Counted from the stretch's first letter, positions 18,394 to 27,518 are shown. The stretch: DNA of 64,000 bases from an uncultured Alistipes sp. (GCA_900770635.1 CAAGLB010000098.1:23359-87358), one strand, 5' to 3'. Notes: generated by a model from the sequence alone, not told the origin. Made by a program: numbers and translations.

Positions 18394-19017
18394 CTAAAAC
18401 GATAATGTTAGACCAAGTGTAGCACGCTTAGCCACAGTGGTAAATTCACTACCCATGAAGCTATTGTTGCTCACACGTAGTGGATAAATATAACGGCCCT
18501 CGAGCATAAGGTTGCCCAGGAGTTTAAGACGAAGACTTGCGGCAACATTAAACGTAGGATACATAGGGCCAAAGAAATAGGTCTGACCGTCGATAGCATA
18601 CTCGGCACGACTCATAACAGTAAACTGAGGACCGAGGTTCAGGTGCGCTATGCCGAAGAGTCGGAAAGTCAAAAATAGTGGTATGTCGACATTTGTAGTC
18701 TCAATCTCGTGCTTAGGCCTACTGCCATCAAACGATGCTTTGACCGAGCCACGAACATAGCTCACCTCGGTCTCGATGCCGAAGAAGCGATTAAACAACA
18801 GCGCCATTTGCACATGGCCACCAAGACCAATCTCGGGTTTAAGGTCCAAGTTTGATAGCGAGGGGGTGAGCATAGTATAAGCGCCACACACACCTACGCC
18901 AAATGATGTTCTTATGCGTGAATTATCGCCAATAACGACACTAACAGGGCATTGTGCCGAGGCAACAACAGGCACCAACATAATCACGCACAGAAGCAAT
19001 ATTCCAAGTTTTTTCAT
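18394..19017 (-). CDS. outer-membrane beta-barrel protein
   Basis: 207 aa from the ATG at 19017. An in-frame upstream start at 19065 is rejected because MKKLGILLLCVIMLVPVVAS is a full signal peptide. The mature part alternates polar and hydrophobic residues in amphipathic strands and ends in an aromatic residue (LGLTLSF), typical of OmpW/porin-like eight-stranded barrels in Bacteroidetes. It is the first gene of a run with phoH and pepD. Function unknown. Confidence 0.82.
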   Translation of the reverse strand: MKKLGILLLCVIMLVPVVASAQCPVSVVIGDNSRIRTSFGVGVCGAYTMLTPSLSNLDLKPEIGLGGHVQMALLFNRFFGIETEVSYVRGSVKASFDGSRPKHEIETTNVDIPLFLTFRLFGIAHLNLGPQFTVMSRAEYAIDGQTYFFGPMYPTFNVAASLRLKLLGNLMLEGRYIYPLRVSNNSFMGSEFTTVAKRATLGLTLSF

Positions 19018-19193
19018 AGTATCAACATTCAAGCGCACCGAGCAATATGCTCGATTATCTCCCAAAGATAGAGTTTTTATTAAAATAAACCAAAATATCG
19101 AGTAAATATTTTATAAAGTTTCCAAAATTGAATGAATTGACTTATCTTTGTGGCGTATTATGTACGTAAGATAAATATAAAACTATATAAGCT

Positions 19194-20498
19194 ATGAGTT
19201 TGGTTGCAATCGTAGGTCGCCCAAATGTGGGTAAATCAACACTTTTTAACCGCTTGGTAGGTCAGCGTCAAGCTATCGTCGACGAGACCGCCGGCACAAC
19301 ACGTGACCGCCACTACGGCAAGACCGATTGGAATGGTAAGGAGTTCTCGGTAATCGACACTGGTGGTTACACCGTAAACTCTGAGGATATCTTCGAGGAC
19401 GAGATTCGCCGACAGGTGATGCTCGCTATCGACGAGGCAGACCTCATCTTGTTCCTTGTTGAGGTAAAGACAGGTATCACCGACCTCGATATGATGATGG
19501 CCGACATCCTTCGTCGTTCAGGCAAGAAGGTGATGTTGGTATGCAACAAGGTTGACACCTACGACCTTATCTACTACTCACACGAGTTCCACGCACTCGG
19601 CCTTGGCGAGCCTTTCTGCATCAGCTCAATGTCTGGTAGCGGCACTGGCGACATGATGGACGCCATCTTGGCTAACCTCCCAGAGGACACCACAGCAGAG
19701 TACGACGCATCGCTTCCACGCATCGCCATTGTAGGCCGTCCTAACGTTGGTAAGTCGTCTATGACAAACGCCTTGCTTGGTCAGGAGCGTAACATTGTGA
19801 CCAACGTAGCAGGTACTACACGTGACTCTATCCACACACGCTACAACATGTACGGCATGGACTTCTACCTTATCGACACTGCGGGTATGCGTAAGAAGGG
19901 CAAGGTAACAGAGGATCTTGAGTTCTACTCTGTGATGCGCTCAATCCGTGCTATTGAGAATGCTGACGTATGTGTCTTGATGCTCGATGCCGAGCAGGGA
20001 ATCGAGTCGCAGGACTTGAACATTCACAACCTCATAGTTCGCAACCGCAAGGGCTGCGTTATCGTAGTAAACAAGTGGGACTTGGTGGAGAAGGATAGCA
20101 ACACAATGAAGGTATGGCGTGAGTTCTTGGAGAAGAAGCTCGCTCCATTTAGCGACATTCCAATCATCTTCACCTCGGTAATCAACAAGCAGCGTATCCT
20201 CGATGTGTTGCAGGCAGCAATACGTGTATATCAGTCACGCAAGCGCCGCATCTCTACATCGGAGCTCAACGACTTCTTCTTGCCACTTATCGAGAACTAC
20301 CCTCCTGCAGCAACCAAGGGTAAGTACATCAAGATTAAGTACGTTACGCAGCTTCCAACACCAACGCCACAGTTCGCCTTCTTTGTGAACTTGCCGCAGT
20401 ACATCAAGGAGTCGTACCGACGTTTCTTGGAGAACAAGCTACGTGAGGAGTGGGATTTCTCGGGAGTGCCTATCCAAATTTACTTCCGCCAGAAGTAA
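19194..20498 (+). CDS. der: ribosome biogenesis GTPase Der (EngA)
   Basis: 434 aa. An essential double-GTPase of 50S subunit assembly. The first G domain has GRPNVGKSTLFNRL (residues 8-21), DTGGY and NKVD; the second has GRPNVGKSSMTNAL near residue 182, DTAGM and NKWD. The C-terminal KH-like domain runs from about residue 350 (ATKGKYIKIKYVTQ). A -7 box TATCTTTG lies at 19143-19150. A hairpin follows the gene. Confidence 0.98.
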   Translation: MSLVAIVGRPNVGKSTLFNRLVGQRQAIVDETAGTTRDRHYGKTDWNGKEFSVIDTGGYTVNSEDIFEDEIRRQVMLAIDEADLILFLVEVKTGITDLDMMMADILRRSGKKVMLVCNKVDTYDLIYYSHEFHALGLGEPFCISSMSGSGTGDMMDAILANLPEDTTAEYDASLPRIAIVGRPNVGKSSMTNALLGQERNIVTNVAGTTRDSIHTRYNMYGMDFYLIDTAGMRKKGKVTEDLEFYSVMRSIRAIENADVCVLMLDAEQGIESQDLNIHNLIVRNRKGCVIVVNKWDLVEKDSNTMKVWREFLEKKLAPFSDIPIIFTSVINKQRILDVLQAAIRVYQSRKRRISTSELNDFFLPLIENYPPAATKGKYIKIKYVTQLPTPTPQFAFFVNLPQYIKESYRRFLENKLREEWDFSGVPIQIYFRQK

Positions 20499-20535
20499 TT
20501 TCTTTTTATAAGGCAGCATCTGCGGCCTCTCAATC

Positions 20536-20580
20536 ATAAGCCCAAATGGGAAATACGTCAAGTATGTCCCATCTGGGCTT
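20536..20580 (+). terminator. hairpin downstream of der
   Basis: Inverted repeat taagccca (20536-20543) and tgggctta (20573-20580), with an inner pairing atggga and tccca. It lies 37 bp after the der stop and also faces the end of the convergent operon. Confidence 0.6.
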
Positions 20581-20674
20581 ATCTCTTAATCGAGACCACA
20601 TCTACAACCTTCTAAAAAGAAATTTGTTGTCAGAATGGGTCTACCGCTTCGGGGTGCTAAATTCATTTGAGGAT

Positions 20675-20977
20675 TTACTTTGCTCTTGTCCACGTGCTTT
20701 CAAGAAGTTTATAGAGAGCAATAACCACAATTAGTGCAATCAAACTTGCAGCATCTGCGGTTGTGACGAAGGGTAGTATCCACTCCAAGGCTATAATGAC
20801 GATTAGCGTGCCTCCTGTCAATAGGCGTAGACGTTGCACGTTATATTGTGCCCTCTTTTCGGGTGAGCTAAAGTAGTAGTCTATCATCGTTAAGTCTGCC
20901 TTGCCCAGCATTATAGCGATAGCCAATATTATAATTGCAAGGGTGCCTATAATGGCGATAATTAGTCCTATATTCAT
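20675..20977 (-). CDS. small integral membrane protein, paralogue 1 of 3
   Basis: 100 aa with three predicted membrane helices: residues 4-25, 52-72 and 78-95. After helix 1 comes MLGKADLTMIDYY, followed by a polar cytoplasmic-type stretch with SPEKRAQYN. The topology, and the LGKAD, Lys/Arg-rich loop and Gly-containing second helix, resemble DUF3784-type small membrane proteins; this family name is a tentative memory match. It is the last gene of the SPFH operon, 24 bp after its sibling at 21002-21292. Function unknown. Confidence 0.75.
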   Translation of the reverse strand: MNIGLIIAIIGTLAIIILAIAIMLGKADLTMIDYYFSSPEKRAQYNVQRLRLLTGGTLIVIIALEWILPFVTTADAASLIALIVVIALYKLLESTWTRAK

Positions 20978-21001
20978 AATTTCGATAGTTATGGTAGTTT
21001 T

Positions 21002-21292
21002 CTACTCCTTTCTCTTTGCCCAGGTGAATTGTAGTATTGCCAATGCAATGGCGCAGGGGATGATGACGCATACTGTAACAAACTCATTTACACCGCAGAG
21101 TATCAACGTGGTTATTACGCCAATGAGGAAGAACGATAATGCGTGGATAACTCTTAATCGAAAGATATTATACTTTCCCGACTCGCGAATATGCTTCTTA
21201 ATTGCGAAGTCAGCCTTGCCGAGTAGCATCATAATGCCCAGCACAGCAAAGGCTATTGACATTACCAGTAGGTAGATATTTTCAGTATTCAT
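21002..21292 (-). CDS. small integral membrane protein, paralogue 2 of 3
   Basis: 96 aa from the ATG at 21292; an upstream start overlapping the peptidase gene is unlikely. It has three helices, with MLLGKADFAIKKHIRESGKY after the first, clearly related to the product of 20675-20977. It lies 11 bp after the S41 peptidase stop. Function unknown. Confidence 0.75.
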   Translation of the reverse strand: MNTENIYLLVMSIAFAVLGIMMLLGKADFAIKKHIRESGKYNIFRLRVIHALSFFLIGVITTLILCGVNEFVTVCVIIPCAIALAILQFTWAKRKE

Positions 21293-21303
21293 AGTTAGTA
21301 GTT

Positions 21304-22872
21304 TTAGTTGTTCATAGATGGGTTGTAAATAGTATCCCAAAGGTAGCTATCATCGGCGGTTGTACCCCTTTTTACAACAGTCCTGCTTTTGTTAGGGCCG
21401 AAAAAGTCCAATATACACTCCCACGCCAAGTCCTTATCGGGATTATTCAGCGGAACATATATATTTGGCTCGAGGTAGCTCTCGTTAACCAATGCTCGGT
21501 TAGGACGCACAAAGTGCTTATGGCTAACCGTTGCGATAGTTTCAGTATTTGGTAGTGCGCAATAGAGAATATCGCCATAGTGGCTTGGACGACCTCCCGA
21601 GCGCTCGCCAATGATGTAACCAATGCCATTATCACGTGCTGTGGTTAGCAGCAACGATGCCGAGCTAAACGACTCTTTGCTCTGAATAAATACCACATCG
21701 CCCTTGAAGATGCGCTCCTTGTCGAAGTTCAAGACATGGCGAGTGGAGTCCTGTTGAGGGGCTACATCGCCTATAGCAACACGTCGATAGTGGTCGAACT
21801 CAGAAGCGCTATATACCCTACCCACCTCAAGAGGCTTACCGTCGTAGGTAAACTCCTTATAATATGGGTAGTAGGTCTGCATAAGCTCCGAGATGCGAAC
21901 ATCGGCGCTATACTGCTCCAACTCAGCATAAGGCTTAAGCCACGACAGCAGCACATTGCCAAGCGAGCTATTACCGCCACTATTATACTGCAAATCAACA
22001 ACAAGGGTTTTAACGCCCTTAACCTCAATCTCAGACATCATATCACGCACAAACTCGTCGAAACGTGGCAACTGCGGATTTTTAGGGTGAGTGATGCGGT
22101 CAGCAAACTGGTTAAACTGCAAGTAGCATATACCCTCCTCCTCATAAATAGTATAGTCGAAGAGCACACGGCGGGGTGCAGTTACCCTACCAGATAAATC
22201 TTTTTGTAGCTGAGCAACTTTTAGGTCGCTCTTGTTTATAGCCTTAACATCGATGCTATCACCGTCAGCAAACGTAAGACTAAGCACCTCGTCGCTCATG
22301 CCGAGCATTGACCAAAACTCGGAAATCATAAGGTAGTCCTCGACCAAGTTTTCGAAGTTCACATCGTTATCGGCACTCACAATCTCTCGTGCCTGTGTCA
22401 AGATCTGTTTTAAAGACTTGCCATTAATTTTAACAACCTCACGGCCGAGTAGCTCGCTAAGCTCCTGAGAGCAGGCGTCAACAACAGCCGAGGCACCACC
22501 TCCAAGAGCAACCCTCACAGGGAAAATCTTATTGGGCGAAGTCCAATAGAATATCGCCGTATGTCCATCATTAAGCGATGCTGCGAGCCTTGCCACAAGC
22601 AACTTAAACTCTGCAACATCCTTAATCTTAGCACACTCACGATACAACCTCTTAGCGCACTTGCTTAGCTCGGCACGATGCTTCGTATCGGTATAATATG
22701 GGTGAGTATCGCCAAGCATATCGACATAGAGCAACAGATCTCGCTGATAGGCATTACCCTCGACATACTCCTTTGATGCCTCAACATCGACATCGTGATA
22801 ATGAGGAATATTCTGAGCGTATGTGGCCACACTACAAAATAGTGTAGCAGCAAGCAAAAATATACGTTTCAT
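21304..22872 (-). CDS. secreted S41 family (C-terminal processing type) serine peptidase
   Basis: 522 aa with a signal peptide (MKRIFLLAATLFCSVATYAQ). Residues about 60-120 are helical. A PDZ-like strand (GREVVKINGKSLKQIL) lies near 150. The S41 catalytic core carries VVDLQYNSGGNSSLGNVLL near 295, the nucleophile region QSKESFSSASLLLTTARDNG near 400 and GERSGG near 425. It is therefore probably active in the periplasm. It sits between small membrane proteins of one family in the SPFH operon, with gaps of 3 and 11 bp. The substrate is unknown. Confidence 0.88.
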   Translation of the reverse strand: MKRIFLLAATLFCSVATYAQNIPHYHDVDVEASKEYVEGNAYQRDLLLYVDMLGDTHPYYTDTKHRAELSKCAKRLYRECAKIKDVAEFKLLVARLAASLNDGHTAIFYWTSPNKIFPVRVALGGGASAVVDACSQELSELLGREVVKINGKSLKQILTQAREIVSADNDVNFENLVEDYLMISEFWSMLGMSDEVLSLTFADGDSIDVKAINKSDLKVAQLQKDLSGRVTAPRRVLFDYTIYEEEGICYLQFNQFADRITHPKNPQLPRFDEFVRDMMSEIEVKGVKTLVVDLQYNSGGNSSLGNVLLSWLKPYAELEQYSADVRISELMQTYYPYYKEFTYDGKPLEVGRVYSASEFDHYRRVAIGDVAPQQDSTRHVLNFDKERIFKGDVVFIQSKESFSSASLLLTTARDNGIGYIIGERSGGRPSHYGDILYCALPNTETIATVSHKHFVRPNRALVNESYLEPNIYVPLNNPDKDLAWECILDFFGPNKSRTVVKRGTTADDSYLWDTIYNPSMNN

Positions 22873-22875
22873 AGT

Positions 22876-23181
22876 TTACACCTTTTTAATCCATAGACGC
22901 TCGATAAGTGCCATACCAATACAAAGGGCGAAGAATACCCATGAGGCATACTCATCTATGACATCCGAGACGTTGCACACAACAACCAAGGCAAGTCCAA
23001 TGAGTACCTCGGCAGCAAACGCTACACGCCAGCGCATGATGCTTTGCTCGGAGGGTTTAGCATCGGCACTAAGGCTCCAACTATACCACCTATCGAGCTT
23101 ACCCATGAGCGCAAGCAGGGCAAGCAACGCCAAGGTCAAGCAGGCGAGGGTAATTATTAGTACATGTATTGATGTTGTCAT
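22876..23181 (-). CDS. small integral membrane protein, paralogue 3 of 3
   Basis: 101 aa with three helices. The loop after helix 1 reads LMGKLDRWYSWSLSADAK, matching the LGKAD loop of the two siblings downstream, and the C-terminus is Lys/Arg-rich (ERLWIKKV). It lies 3 bp before the S41 peptidase and 12 bp after the next gene. Function unknown. Confidence 0.75.
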   Translation of the reverse strand: MTTSIHVLIITLACLTLALLALLALMGKLDRWYSWSLSADAKPSEQSIMRWRVAFAAEVLIGLALVVVCNVSDVIDEYASWVFFALCIGMALIERLWIKKV

Positions 23182-23193
23182 AAGTGTAATTGT

Positions 23194-23709
23194 TTATAGG
23201 CATTGTAAATTGCGGCGACGCTTCTCACGTAGGCGCATGATGGCTATCTCCTCGCGAGAGCGACGGCGAATGTAGCGTAGGCGCATAAAGCAGCCAACGA
23301 ACACAAGCCACACGACAATTGAAAAGAGCGATATTTGGGTAGCAAGACTAAGCGTCATGCTCTCCTCGCCTATGGCATACAATATCCAGGGCAGAGCACT
23401 ACACACCAGAGCAACCATAAATGCCGCCCACGAAGCCTTAGTCCAGCAGGGTCGGGGTGCTAAGCGGCGGAACTTGAGAAAAGCACCGAGCGCCGCAACA
23501 GCCACCGAGGCAAGTATCATGATATGCTCACGATAGGGAACACTCTCGGGGAGAAGGTCGAGCTTTAAGAGTCCGAAGATAGAGATGCAGATAAGAATGT
23601 CGGCAAACTGCAATTTGCCATCGTCAGGACTCTTTTTACCCAGACGGCGCATCGCCTGACTCTCAATGAGGCGGTAGCGATGCTTATATATGCTAAACCT
23701 GTTCTTCAT
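23194..23709 (-). CDS. membrane protein of unknown function
   Basis: 171 aa from the ATG at 23709, overlapping the upstream ribbon-helix-helix gene by 17 bp and so probably translationally coupled. The N-terminus is basic (KNRFSIYKHRYR), followed by about four membrane helices (residues 38-52, 62-80, 95-112 and 122-142) and an Arg-rich tail (MRLRYIRRRSREEIAIMRLR). I do not recognise the family. A longer start at 23775 is out of keeping with the overlap. Confidence 0.7.
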   Translation of the reverse strand: MKNRFSIYKHRYRLIESQAMRRLGKKSPDDGKLQFADILICISIFGLLKLDLLPESVPYREHIMILASVAVAALGAFLKFRRLAPRPCWTKASWAAFMVALVCSALPWILYAIGEESMTLSLATQISLFSIVVWLVFVGCFMRLRYIRRRSREEIAIMRLREKRRRNLQCL

Positions 23710-23899
23710 TCTGAGGCACCTCCTTTGCCTTTTTTGCTCGAGGCTTGCGCCCACTGCGACGCAAAGCCTCGGCAATTATCCATTGCAGCTGACCATTGGT
23801 GGAACGAAACTCATCGGCGGCCCACTTTTCGAGAGCGTCCATAGTTTCGCCGTCAATGCGAAGAACAAAGCTGCGGTTGTTTGACTCCTTCGTAGCCAT
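23693..23899 (-). CDS. Arc-type ribbon-helix-helix DNA-binding protein
   Basis: 68 aa. RSFVLRIDGETMDALEKWAA followed by GQLQWIIAEALRRSGR matches the beta-strand, helix, helix layout of Arc/MetJ repressors. Short Arc-like proteins are often encoded next to SPFH proteins in Bacteroidetes. It lies 26 bp after the SPFH gene. It may autoregulate this operon, whose leader has duplicated promoter repeats, but that is inference. Confidence 0.82.
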   Translation of the reverse strand: MATKESNNRSFVLRIDGETMDALEKWAADEFRSTNGQLQWIIAEALRRSGRKPRAKKAKEVPQNEEQV

Positions 23900-23925
23900 A
23901 AAGAGTGGGGGGTACTATTTATATA

Positions 23926-24864
23926 TTAGTTATGCAAAGTACCTGTATTGACAACAGGCTGTGCAGCCTCGTCAGCACAAAGAACAACGAGCAGGTTGCT
24001 CACCATAGCTGCCTTGCGCTCCTCGTCGAGCTCTACAACCTCCTCGGTTGAAAGACGCTCAAGGGCGATCTTAACCATTGACACAGCACCCTCAACAATC
24101 TTCTCACGTGCCGAGATGATAGCATCAGCCTGCTGGCGACGCAACATAGCCGCAGCAATCTCTGGAGCATAAGCCAAGTAGTTGAGGCGTGCCTCGATAA
24201 CCTCGATACCAGCGATAGATAGGCGGTCGTTAAGCTCGTCGGTAAGGCGGTCATTGATCTCCTCGCCACCAGAGCGAAGTGTAACCTCGTCAGATGAACT
24301 ATTAGAGTTCTCGTCGTAGGCATACATACCCGCAACCTGGCGCAATGCCGAGTCGCTCTGCACAGCCACGAAGTTCTCCAATACGTTCATACGTGTGTTT
24401 GAACCCGTTGCACCAATCTCGACTGGAGCATCAATCTCGAATACAGCATTGTATGCGCCATCGTTCTTAATCTTCCACACTACAACCAAGCCGATAAGGA
24501 TTGGATTACCTGCCTTGTCGTTAACCTTGATAGGATCGACATTGAGGTTACGAGCACGCATCGAAAGCTTCTTAGCCGACATAAATGGGTTAATCCACCA
24601 GAAGCCGGTGTCGTAGAATGTACCACGATAGTTACCAAAGAAGAGTAACACACGTGACTCGTTAGGCTCGAGCATGATATAGCCGCAGAGCATCAATACA
24701 GCACAGATGGCCGAAACGATAAGAGCAACAAGAGCCCACACAACAAGGTCGACACTGTTTGCAAGTACCACAATCGAGTAGACCATCAACGCCACAAGAG
24801 CAAGATTTAGCAAAAGAGCCACGAAACCGTTAAGCTTCCAACCCGAATAAGTGTAGTTTTTCAT
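23926..24864 (-). CDS. SPFH (stomatin/prohibitin/flotillin) domain membrane protein
   Basis: 312 aa. An N-terminal hydrophobic hairpin (residues about 12-65) anchors it. The SPFH/Band-7 domain follows: NESRVLLFFGNYRGTFYDTG near 70, VNDKAGNPILIGLVVVWKI near 120, then NDRLSIAGIEVIEARLNYLA and the helical AAAMLRRQQADAIISAREKI. Such proteins form membrane scaffolds and often partner with membrane proteases, here plausibly the S41 peptidase of the same operon. It is the first gene of a seven-gene operon (24864 down to 20675) preceded by two tandem promoters. Confidence 0.9.
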   Translation of the reverse strand: MKNYTYSGWKLNGFVALLLNLALVALMVYSIVVLANSVDLVVWALVALIVSAICAVLMLCGYIMLEPNESRVLLFFGNYRGTFYDTGFWWINPFMSAKKLSMRARNLNVDPIKVNDKAGNPILIGLVVVWKIKNDGAYNAVFEIDAPVEIGATGSNTRMNVLENFVAVQSDSALRQVAGMYAYDENSNSSSDEVTLRSGGEEINDRLTDELNDRLSIAGIEVIEARLNYLAYAPEIAAAMLRRQQADAIISAREKIVEGAVSMVKIALERLSTEEVVELDEERKAAMVSNLLVVLCADEAAQPVVNTGTLHN

Positions 24865-24894
24865 AGTAGTAAGGTTTTATTAGTTAATTAAAAC

Positions 24895-24931
24895 ATATTT
24901 TGTTAGCGGAAGTAGATTGCTGCTTTTTCAT
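24895..24931. repeat. leader direct repeat, copy 1
   Basis: 37-bp sequence starting atattttgttagcggaag and ending gctttttcat. It is nearly identical, with one T more, to 25024-25059. Both lie shortly downstream of a minus-strand promoter of the SPFH operon. Confidence 0.85.
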
Positions 24932-24948
24932 TTAAACTAACTTTTTAT

Positions 24949-24978
24949 CAAAAGTAGTGAGATACAACGCTCGGCAAA
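24949..24978 (-). promoter_or_regulatory. proximal promoter of the SPFH operon
   Basis: Minus strand: TTTG (24975-24978), 18-nt spacer, TACTTTTG (24949-24956), about 80 bp before the SPFH ATG. The leader starts just before repeat copy 1. Confidence 0.6.
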
Positions 24979-25023
24979 ATTTTCGACGATGGGCTGTACT
25001 TAGAGGTACTGCTCATTGGCGAA

Positions 25024-25059
25024 ATATTTTGTTAGCGGAAGTAGATTGCTGCTTTTCAT
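25024..25059. repeat. leader direct repeat, copy 2
   Basis: 36-bp copy of 24895-24931, 128-129 bp further upstream of the SPFH gene and likewise just downstream of a promoter. Confidence 0.85.
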
Positions 25060-25084
25060 AAAAAGTGATATTATTTTGATATCA

Positions 25085-25117
25085 CAAAGATACAACAAAA
25101 TTTCAGAAACCTCCAAA
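25085..25117 (-). promoter_or_regulatory. distal promoter of the SPFH operon
   Basis: Minus strand: TTTG (25114-25117), 21-nt spacer, TATCTTTG (25085-25092). The flank gatacaac..caaaattt is shared with the proximal promoter, so promoter and leader were duplicated together. Confidence 0.7.
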
Positions 25118-25228
25118 TTTTCTCAGCATTTTTTTTTCAAAGACCACGCCCAAGAATTGCCCACAATAAGAAAGATTGCCACTCTTGACCAAAGAATGAC
25201 AATCTACAATCTATATATATAATGAAGA

Positions 25229-26689
25229 TTATGCTCGCTTCTTACGCTTAAAGCGGCGACGCACACTCTTAGCCAACTTGCGGATGCGGCCATCGTACCA
25301 GTCCATATCCAAGAGCGACGAGTCGTTAGTAGCCTTACGAGTGAGATAGATGGCTATAGGCGTGAGCGTAGCGATAGGCAGCCACATGCCATAGAGCGCA
25401 TCCCACGTACCCTCGCTCGACATCTTCTCGCCCGAAACGCTCACGATATAGTAGAACACGAAGAATATGACCGAGATAACGATAGGAGTGCCCAGACCAC
25501 CCTTACGGATAATAGCACCAAGAGGTGCACCAATAAGGAAGAAGATGATGATAGACACAGGCATCGTAAGCATTCTATGCCACTCGTTCTCAGACCTATA
25601 AAACTGAGTAATAGCAACCTTAGAGCTCTGCTCGTCGAAGCTATATGCACCACGTGACATACGTGCCGACGATGTAGCATTAGCATAGACACGGGCACGG
25701 TCACGAATAGTAAGGCTCGCTATTGAGTCGTAGACATCGATAGGCTTAAAATAGGTCTTATCGAAGCGGATGCTATCGCCACCAAGAATCGAGGAGTCGC
25801 AAGGGAAGATACGCTCCTTGAACAAAGGGGCATAGGAGGCAGCCTGGGACTGGGCCACCATCTTCTGCAACGAGTCGCTGAGTTCTCTAAGGCCCGACAT
25901 ATTGCGGGTTTTCGACTCGGTAAACTTACGTGACATCTCGCCAGTTCCACTGACACTCGACAGCGGGAATGTTCCCTGCTGAAGCTCGAAGCTATGACGA
26001 CGCAGGTTATTAGATTCGTACCAACGCACATTACGTGAATGCTCGTAAGTATCACCATTATAGAGCGTTACATATAAGTAGTTCTTATCATCAGAGAGAT
26101 AGATATAGCCCGAATCGGCAATGGTAGTTGTCATATCGCCATTCGTAGCTCGGGTATCGAAGATTATCACATCGGTAACGAGCTTAGTCTTATCGTCCTG
26201 ATGGCCAACACGGATACTCATATCGGGCAGACCGTTAAAGAACATGCCGTCCTGGAAGTCCATATCTTGGCGCTGCTCACGAATGTCGTACAATATATCG
26301 TACATACGTTTATTAGCGGCTGGCACGAGGTTGTTCGAGATAAAGAAGCCACCAACAGCGATACATCCGACAAGGACGATCAATGGTCGAAGAATACGCA
26401 TGAGCGACATACCCGCCGACTTCATGGCCAGCAGCTCGAAGTTCTCGCCGAGGTTACCCATAGCCATGATTGCCGAAAGAAGCATAGCCAGCGGCAAGCC
26501 CAGAGGGATCATGTTGGCTGAGGCACACAACAACAGCTCGGTGATGGTCGAGGCGTCGAGGCCCTTACCAGTAAGCTCGTCGATATAGCGCCACACGAAG
26601 TTCATCATCAGCACAAACTGCACGATGAAGAAGGTGGCGACAAGCGGACCGAGATAGGCTTTTAATACGAGCTTATATATTTTTTTCAT
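25229..26689 (-). CDS. LptF/LptG family permease (lipopolysaccharide export)
   Basis: 486 aa. LptFG permeases with LptB extract lipopolysaccharide from the inner membrane and hand it to the Lpt bridge. The YjgP/YjgQ features are the N-terminal helix pair (LVATFFIVQFVLMMNFVWRY), three further N-terminal helices with GENFELLAMKSAGMSLMRIL near residue 80, a periplasmic beta-jellyroll (about 130-370) and C-terminal helices with PVSIIIFFLIGAPLGAIIRK near residue 385. It overlaps the upstream ABC permease by 17 bp. Bacteroidetes usually encode this permease at two loci; I cannot say whether this is the LptF or LptG role. Confidence 0.9.
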   Translation of the reverse strand: MKKIYKLVLKAYLGPLVATFFIVQFVLMMNFVWRYIDELTGKGLDASTITELLLCASANMIPLGLPLAMLLSAIMAMGNLGENFELLAMKSAGMSLMRILRPLIVLVGCIAVGGFFISNNLVPAANKRMYDILYDIREQRQDMDFQDGMFFNGLPDMSIRVGHQDDKTKLVTDVIIFDTRATNGDMTTTIADSGYIYLSDDKNYLYVTLYNGDTYEHSRNVRWYESNNLRRHSFELQQGTFPLSSVSGTGEMSRKFTESKTRNMSGLRELSDSLQKMVAQSQAASYAPLFKERIFPCDSSILGGDSIRFDKTYFKPIDVYDSIASLTIRDRARVYANATSSARMSRGAYSFDEQSSKVAITQFYRSENEWHRMLTMPVSIIIFFLIGAPLGAIIRKGGLGTPIVISVIFFVFYYIVSVSGEKMSSEGTWDALYGMWLPIATLTPIAIYLTRKATNDSSLLDMDWYDGRIRKLAKSVRRRFKRKKRA

Positions 26690-27518
26690 ACTTTGGTCTA
26701 CGATTAAAGCACAAAGTTAACACTTTTACGCAAATAAGCGTCAAGGTGAGTATAAATATTATGCAACTTCCTGTTGGAAGATTGAAATTATAGCTAACAC
26801 CAAAGCCCACAACATTGCCCAAAACGCCTATTACAGCCGACAAAACAGCAACACGAGAATACTCCTTTGTGAGAGCGTTGGCGATAACAGTTGGGATGGT
26901 CATAAGCGAGATGAGCAGGATGATGCCCATAACCTTAATCGAGAGGACGATGGTGAGCGCCACAACGATAGACATCACGTAGGCCACCAACGAAACAGGC
27001 ATACCTTGGCTTCGTGCATAGTCCTCGTCGAAGGTGATGAACATAATACGGCGCAACATAGCAACAGCACCCACAATCATAAAGAGCGTAAGAAGCGCAA
27101 GCATCACTACATCAGCACTATCCACAAGCAAGATATTGCCAAACATATAGCTCGTAAGGTCGGAGGCATAGCCTGGGCGCAAAGCCATAAACAGTGCGCC
27201 TATTGCCATTCCCAACGACCACATGATACCCACAGCCGAGTCCTCACGCATCTTACCACGACGTGATGCAAACTCGATACCCACAGAGGAGAATGCTGCA
27301 AAGATAAGTGCGCCCAACGTAGGATTGAAGCCCGCATAGAGTGCTATACCAAGGCCACCAAACGAGGCATGAGTAATACCACCACTAAGAAACACCATGC
27401 GACGAGCCACGATATAGCTGCCAGCAATACCGCACGTAATGCCCGACATAAGGCAAGCGACCAAGGCTCGCTGCATGAAGTCGTAGGCAAGAATATCTGA
27501 AAAGAGGGCCGAAAGCAT
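26673..27518 (-). CDS. metal (zinc/manganese) ABC transporter permease
   Basis: 281 aa, about eight membrane helices, ABC-3 family (ZnuB/MntB-like). Signatures are GSYIVARRMVFLSGGITHAS near residue 33, GGLGIALY and the C-terminal KVMGIILLISLMTIPTVIAN near residue 195. It would import Zn2+ or Mn2+ with an ATPase and a binding protein that are not in this window. The 3' end overlaps the lptG-like gene. Promoter at 27548-27577. Confidence 0.88.
   Translation of the reverse strand: MLSALFSDILAYDFMQRALVACLMSGITCGIAGSYIVARRMVFLSGGITHASFGGLGIALYAGFNPTLGALIFAAFSSVGIEFASRRGKMREDSAVGIMWSLGMAIGALFMALRPGYASDLTSYMFGNILLVDSADVVMLALLTLFMIVGAVAMLRRIMFITFDEDYARSQGMPVSLVAYVMSIVVALTIVLSIKVMGIILLISLMTIPTVIANALTKEYSRVAVLSAVIGVLGNVVGFGVSYNFNLPTGSCIIFILTLTLICVKVLTLCFNRRPKYEKNI

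Noticed and set aside
24325..24330. Diversity-generating retroelement or retron in the window
   Set aside because: I looked for reverse transcriptase motifs and template/variable repeat pairs across the window and found none; the repeats are promoter or terminator elements.
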